Origin: Daucus carota subsp. sativus
Taxonomy: Eukaryota > Streptophyta > Magnoliopsida > Apiales > Apiaceae
Assembly (NCBI RefSeq): GCF_001625215.2
Contig: NC_030386.2
Coordinates: 35,901,296-35,965,295 of the forward strand
Reading direction: 5' to 3'
DNA length: 64,000 nucleotides
Below the pieces are notes generated by a model. The model had not been told where the DNA came from and made no database searches. It was given only the letters and a program-made list of their open reading frames with translations. The position numbers were made by a program, and so were the translations under genes. Below, piece after piece: positions 57,235-64,000 of the stretch (within the stretch, counting starts at the first letter, position 1; each line of letters begins with the position of its first letter).

Positions 57235-59544
57235 ACTAGTGAAAAAAGCCGCGCTTCGCGGCGGCATTATAAATTTTGATACGGATTAATATTATAATAA
57301 TATAAAATTATTTTGAGTCATCTTCGCGTTAAACATATGACTAATAAAAATATATTATAATAAGTATAAAAATTTGTTTAAGTGGACATCCTGTCAAACA
57401 TAATACTAATAATTAAATTAGTTCGAACTGCCCTCTTGTCAAAGACAATATTAATTCATAATTATTATTTTATGATAAAATTAAGTATTATAATTTAGTT
57501 CAAAATTAGTTTGAGCCGCATTATTGTCAAACACAATACTAACAACAAAACATTATAATTTATATATTAGTTTGGGTCGCCTCACTGTCAAACACAATAC
57601 AAATAAAAATTATTCTAATTATGATAAAATTAAATATTATAATTGGATAAAAATTATTTTCAACGTGGTCCCGTTTTAACAGAAAAATACTATAACATGG
57701 ATAAAAAATTATTTTATCCACTTTCCCGTCAAACATAATACTAATAGAAGAAATATTATTATTTAAATAAAAATTAGTTTGAGCCGCCTCCCGTGGCCGT
57801 CAAACACAATACTAATCACGAATCATTTACATTATCATAAAATCAATGTATGATTCCTATTTATATATCCTATTTTATTTGTTAATTATTTTTATTTTAT
57901 GATTCTTATTTATTAGTCAAAAATTATTATTCTTTTATAGTTCTAATTTTTTGCTATTAGTTTATTTTAATAATTATTATCTTTACAATCCTTTATTTTC
58001 AATTCGAAATTTAAGAAAATTATAAGGCTAAATCGAAATAAAAATTGTATATATTACCTTACAAATCTTAAATATAAATTGTATTTTATCTATGATTGTT
58101 AGTTTAAATAAATATAATCCTATTCTTTTTAGGATTCTTAAATAAAAAAAGAATTGTATTATCTTTATAATCCAAAAGAAAAGGATTGTATTAACTCTTG
58201 AAATCTTTGAACCTGATTTTTTAAATTATAATTATATTTTCTATCCGAAATTTAATAAAATTATAAGAAAAGAATTTTATTATTTTTAGAATCCAATAAA
58301 AAAAATTGTATTACCTTTAAGATCCTTGAACTTGAATTTTTGAATTATAATATTATTTTCTATTCGAAATTCAAGAAAATTATAAGATTGAATAGAACTA
58401 TTATCGAGATCGGTTGTAAGTTCATGCATACTATATGAATGAGGTTGCGAAGATCTCAAAGATGTTTTCATGATAGAGATGTTATCTTCTTGATTATTAT
58501 GGAAGCACGTGAGTTTAGCGCTACGAACCTGTTTAGACAATTTGAGATTCCGGTAGATGCTGGTTTTTATTTTTATATATATATAATTTGGAAGGAACTA
58601 ATAAAATAAGATTATAAATTTTATAACTTTTGAAAATAAAAATTGTATTTTTTAATTACATGTTCTATAATTGTTAACTGTGTCCCATTCTTCTCGTTAG
58701 CACTCCTTTCCAATCCATCGGGACTATAAAAAAATTGATTCGATAGCTCTGAAAATATCAGAACAAAAGACAATAGACAAATAAGATACATGCAATGCAA
58801 AACTTAAAAAACTAACTTTCATTAATGAGATTAACCAATAAGACTTCGAAGATTCTTTTTAAACCTAGGCGAATAAAAATAAAAAAAATTAGATAATAAA
58901 GGATAAATTTCTACGATCTTAGTTGTATTGTCTTGTAACTTTTATTAAAAAAAAACGAATTCTTCTTCTCTTTAAACTCAAATACTTTTTATACACTTTA
59001 GAGTCCAATAAGAAAAGAATTATAATTATAATTAGAATCCTTGAACCTAAATTTTTTAATTATAATTATATTTTATGTTCAAAATTTAAGAAATTTATAA
59101 GGCTGCAATTATATTATGACTTGGCTGCTATTATTTATTATATTATTTTATTGTAATTGTAATATCTTCCCCTGATCAGTCTCAAATCTCGAAGGATCGA
59201 ATAGCAAGAACATCTAGTAACGCATGTTTAAATTTGTACCAAGACCATGGAAATTGCATAGAAGATTTTGTTTAGAATTTCGATTAAAATCAACAAACAT
59301 AGTGTAAATAAGAATTGTACTTCTTTAATAATTTGTATATTAATGTATCAATGAAAAATAAAAATTGCTTACCTTTATGACTCTTATTTGAATTCAAGAA
59401 GAAATAGAATTATATTATTTTTAGAATTATAGTAAACATGATTTTTTGAATTATAATTTATTTTCAATCCAAAATTTTAGAAAAATCAGAAGACTGAATC
59501 GAACAATTCTACAGACGCCCGCATCCTCCTTTATATATATATAT
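57235..59544 (-). mobile_element. Non-autonomous Helitron 2
   Basis: The minus-strand 3' end is GCCGCCGCGAAGCGCGGC, TTTTTTC, CTAGT, followed by T. The body resembles Helitron 1, including a conserved ~120-bp block (58450-58570 against 54990-55110). The typical 5' start (AAAGGAGGATGCGGGCGTCT on the minus strand, 59512-59531) is present, but its TC terminus is missing where Helitron 3 abuts. Confidence 0.78.
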
Positions 59545-62500
59545 ACTAGTGAAAAAAGCCGCGCTTCGCGGCGGCGTGATAAACTTTGATGTGAATCCGT
59601 ATTATAATAGCATAAAAATTATTTTGAGTCATCTTCCCGTTAAACATATCACAAATAAAAAAATATTATAATTGACATAAAAATTTGTTTAAGTGGCTAT
59701 CCTGTCAAACACAATACTAATAATAAAATTAGTTCGAACCTCTCCCGTCAAAGACGATATTAATTCATAATTATTATTTTTATGATAAAATTAAATATTA
59801 TAATTTAGATCGAAATTAGTTTGAGCCGCTACCTTGTCAAACACAATACTAATAACAAAACGTTATAATTCAGATATTAGTTTGAGTCGCCTTACTGTCA
59901 AGCACAATAGTAATAAAAATTATTCTAATTATGATAAGGTTAAAGATTATAATTAGATAAAAAGTATTTTAAACTGTGGTCTCGTTTTAACAAAAAAAAT
60001 ATTATAACATACTTTAAAAAATTATTTTAGCTACTTTCATGTCAAACATAATACTAATAGAAAATTTATTATTATTTAGATAAAAATTAGTTTGGGCCGC
60101 CTCCCCTGCCTGTCAAACACAATACTAATCAAGAATCATTTACATTATCATAAAATCAATTACGTTAAAAAAATAATAAAATGAATGTATGATTCCTATT
60201 ATATATATATTATTTTATTTGTTATTTATTTTCATTTTTTGATTCCTATTTATTAGTTAAAAGTTATTATTCTATTATGGTTCTATTTTTTTGCTATGAG
60301 TTTTTTTAATCATTATTATCTTTACAATCCTTTATTTTCAATTCGAAATTTAAGAAAATTATAGGACTAAATCGAAAATAAAAATTGATAAGAATTTTAT
60401 GTATCTTATATCTTATAGAAAATTAAGAATTGTACATATTACCTTACAAATCTTAAATATAAATTATATTTTATCTATTATTATTAGTTTCAATAAATAT
60501 AATCACATTTCTTTTAGAATTACTAAATAAAAAAAGAATTGTATTATCTTTAGAATTCAATAAGATATATTAAATAAGAAAAGAATTGTATCATTTTTAG
60601 AATTCAATAAGAAAATAATTATATCACTTTTAGAATTCTTGAACCTGATTTTTTGAATTATAGTGAATAAAGCCATTATTTTAGTCACTTTCCCGTCAAA
60701 ATAGTACTATTAGAAAAATTATTATTATTTAGATAAAAATTAGTATGGGCCGCCTCCCGTGCCCTTCAAACACAATACTAATAGAGAATCATTTTACATT
60801 ATCATAAAATCAATATATTTTTCCTATTTTTTGTATCCTATTTTTCTTTATTAATTATTTTTATTTTATGATTGCTATATATTAGTTAAAAATATTATTT
60901 TTTATGGTTCTAATTTTTTTTTTCTATTAGTTGTTTTTCATGGTTATTTTCTTTACAATTCTTTATTTCTATTCAGAAATTTAAGAAAATCCGTGATCTG
61001 AGGAGAAATTGAAAAAGATAATTAATAAAAAATGATGAAATTAGAGGCATGGAGGTTGTTAATTACATGTTCGTACCTCGCTTCGACATCTTGATCGATC
61101 CGTTATCTCTCTCGGGATCTCTTCCTGAAACGCAGTTGATGAGGGGAGGAGGGGTTTATATGGAGATCGGGCTTGTCTAGGTTTTAAGTGAGTATTGCTT
61201 CGTCAATAAAAGGACACCGTAGGTTCACTTTCTTAGGAGGGAATTTGGTCGCCGCCGGTTAGGGCTGAGCATTCGGTCGGTTCGGTCCAAAACCAGACCG
61301 AACCGAATGGACCGAGAACCGAACTTTGAATTTTTTTGGGACCGGACCGGACCGAAGTTTTATAGTGGACCGAACCGGACCGAACCGAAATAATCCGGTT
61401 CGGTCCGGTCCGGACCAAAAGGACCGATATTATTTTAAAAATAAAAAATTATATTATAAATAAAATTAAAATTCATGATTTATTATAAAAAATTTCATAT
61501 TAATTAATCACCCCCAATTCATTAAAGGTAGATATAATTAAATTTACAAATTAGATATTATAATTATAACATATAAGATATATGTAATATAAATATAAAT
61601 ATAAATTATATATATTTTGGACTGTTCGGTCTATTCGGTCCGGACCAAAATATTTTTTTATGGACCGAACCGGACCGAACTTTATTTCGGTCTATTCGGT
61701 CCGGACCGAATGGACCGAATTTTCAGAAAATTAGGACCGAACCGAACCGAATTTACACGGTTCGGTTCGGTTTTTCGGTTCTGGTTCGGTTTTGCTCACC
61801 CCTACCGCCGGTGCTCAATAAATAAATTAAATTATAAATTTTTTATTTGAAATTTAAGAAAATTATAAGAATAAATCGGAAATATAAATAGTATTTATTC
61901 TATGATTGTTAGTTTGAATAAATATAATCCTATTAATTCTTTTTAGGGTTCCTAAATAAGGAAAAAATTGAATTATAAATACATATCCGATAAAGATGAG
62001 AAGATTGCAACCGCTACTTTTTTAAAAAAATTACAATTTTTTTTATAAATTAATAACTTTTGAGAATAAGAATCGCACTTTTTTTAATAATTTTTATATT
62101 AATATATAATTAACAATAAGAATTGTATTACCCTTATGATTCCTAAATAAGAGAAAGAATTGTATTACATTTAGAACTCAATAAGAAAAGAATTGTATTA
62201 TTTTTAGAATTTTTAAACACAGTTTTTTGAATTATAATTATATTTTTCTCTCCGAAATTTAAGAAAAATCAGAAGACTGGATCGAACAATTCTACAGACG
62301 CCCACATCCTCTTTTATTTATCCGAAATTTAAGAAAAATCAGAAGGCCTACATCTACTATACATCTTATCGAAAATAAGAATTGTACGTATTACCTTACA
62401 AATCTAAAATATAAATTGTATTTTATCTATTAATGTTAGTTTGATAAATATAATCCTATTTCTTTTAGGATTACTAAATAAGAAAAAATAAATTGTATTT

Positions 62501-62784
62501 TATATATTATTGTTAGTTTGAATAAATATAATCCTATTTATTTTAGGATTACTAAATAAGAAAAAGATTGTACCATCTTTTGAATTCAATAAGAATTACT
62601 AAATAAGAAAAGAATTGTATCATCTTTAGAATTCAATAAGAAAAGAATTGTATCAATTTTAGAATTCTTGAATCTGATTTTTTGAATTATAATTATATTT
62701 TCTATTCGAAATTTAAGAAAAATTAGAAGACTGAATCGAACAATTCTAGAGACGTCCGCATTCTCCTTTATATTGATATATTGA
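59545..62784 (-). mobile_element. Non-autonomous Helitron 3, composite
   Basis: The 3' end (minus strand) is GCCGCCGCGAAGCGCGGC, TTTTTTC, CTAGT. The 5' side reads TAAAGGAGAATGCGGACGTC (62751-62770 complement), with a TC start at 62776 or 62784. Inside are an hAT-type MITE (61260-61804), a partial second 3' end without hairpin (TAGTGAATAAAGCC, 60662-60675) and a second 5'-like end (about 62298-62320). The unit is therefore a mosaic of several copies. Confidence 0.7.
61260..61804. mobile_element. Non-autonomous hAT-type element inside Helitron 3
   Basis: 545 bp with ends TAGGGCTGAGCA and TGCTCACCCCTA (11 of 12 inverted). Flanked by an exact CCGCCGGT duplication (61252-61259, 61805-61812). Subterminal GGTTCGGTCC-like repeats surround an AT-rich core. 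The ends resemble those of the 31037-31675 element. Confidence 0.9.
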
Positions 62785-64000
62785 TAATTTGTCTGGATTG
62801 AAAAAATGGATTTATATTTTTGTTTCACATACATACATATATATATATATATAAATAATCGAATAAAATTCAAAATATAGAAATTAAAACTGATATATAT
62901 CCTTAGAACAATCTAATGTAAAATTCTTAGAATTATTAGTTTTTATTCCAAATTTTGCTCTCGAAAAATGGAAACGGGACAGTTCGATTCAATTTAGAAA
63001 ATTGAACAAGTATGAACAAATTTGAACGCGTAATCTGCCGTTTGGTCTTACAAATGTTAGTAAAAATGCGGTTACAATAAAATTAACGAAAACAGATACT
63101 CCCTCTGTCCCATTTAATTGTGTACGTTTCTTTTCAACTGTTCGACACGCATTTCAATGCTTTTATAAAACATAGTTCCGTAACTTATTTTTGAGATTTT
63201 CTTTTTCTGAATAAAAATATAACATCCAAACTTTAATTCAGAAAAAGAAAATTTTAAAAATAAATTACACAACTACACTTTACAGGAGCATTAAAGTCCG
63301 TGCCGCGTCCCCGTCCCCCAATGTATACTAATCAGGGGGACGGAGGGAGTAATATTTTATCTTAGGATACGTCATATGTGTACGTAGAGACAATCACATG
63401 CGCCAAGTAATAGATTTACAAAATATTTTCTACTAAAAAGATGCTTCGGGTCTTGATGATGTTCACTTCAATCCGTCTATTGACCATAAATCTGGACCAA
63501 ACGTAGAAATGCGCACATATCAAGTTTTATAAAATTGTAAATTATGTACAAGCACATAGGGCTGTAAATCGATACGGACTATCCGGTGTCTCGGCTCATA
63601 TCCGGCTCGAAAATATGATACATGTCTCATATCCGTTTTGAAAACGATCCAAATCTGACGGAAAAATTAAGCCCGTATAATATATGATCCCGGATACGAG
63701 CACACCCATACCCGCTCAGATTCGGGCTCATATAATTTTTCATAATATAATCCTACCCGAATACCCGAATATGATCCCCGATTCATATTCGATTCAAACT
63801 CATATACATATTATATTTTAAATCCATCATATTTGCAAGTAAATAGTCATCATTTTATAAAATTTTAATATCTTATTTAAGTTTATATCTTCATAAAATA
63901 TGATTTATTTAATGTGATCATGCTTATTATTTTCATATATCTTTAATAAATGATATATACCAACATATAACTATAAGTTTTAATTTAAAATTATTATATT
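62785..64000. other. Right-edge repeat DNA
   Basis: AT-rich DNA with a Stowaway MITE (63099-63349) and, from about 63559 (GGGCTGTAAATCGATACGGA), a segment rich in CGGATACGAG/ATCCGG-like words. That segment resembles the left side of an hAT-type element whose other end would lie beyond the window. No gene is seen. Confidence 0.5.
63099..63349. mobile_element. Stowaway-type MITE
   Basis: TA-flanked, 251 bp, starts CTCCCTCTGTCCCATTTAAT and ends CAGGGGGACGGAGGGAG. Confidence 0.85.

Overview
The window is nuclear DNA of a flowering plant, most likely a eudicot. It is AT-rich, its genes have many GT-AG introns, and plant-specific families are present (ALMT channel, DUF1218, MEB/VIT protein, F-box/DUF295). 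The species cannot be named from the sequence. All gene models come from reading exons and splice sites by eye; most are complete and in phase.

Gene-rich half (1-44.5 kb), left to right: a minus-strand gene cut by the window edge that joins the NOP56 N-terminal region to an F-box/DUF295 protein; an ARF-B type small GTPase (+); a protein phosphatase 4 regulatory subunit 2 gene (-); the APC/C activator CDC20 (+); a 2.3-kb patchwork of duplicated gene ends, partly inside an intron of a DUF1218 membrane-protein gene (-); ribosomal protein eL13 (+); an ALMT anion channel (+); a TMEM120-family membrane protein (+); and a large MEB-like gene with a C-terminal VIT/CCC1-like domain (-). Several pairs are divergent and share short upstream regions (NOP56-F-box/ARF, PP4R2/CDC20, DUF1218/eL13). 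The genes are ordinary cell-biology genes and do not form a pathway cluster.

Repeat-rich half (44.5-64 kb): a near-palindromic MULE-type MITE with a paralogous empty site 1.2 kb away, a divergent 14-3-3 gene lacking a recognisable N-terminal half (48.5-49.9 kb), Stowaway MITEs including a nested pair, and from 53.2 kb onward a block of non-autonomous Helitrons on the minus strand, identified by a GC-rich hairpin followed by CTAGT. One Helitron carries a 545-bp hAT-type MITE with an exact 8-bp target duplication.

The items most worth a second look are the NOP56/F-box/DUF295 fusion frame at the left edge, the cluster of copied gene ends at 15.2-17.9 kb (TMEM120 3' end, CDC20 tail, eL13 3' end plus ALMT upstream DNA), and the Helitron block.
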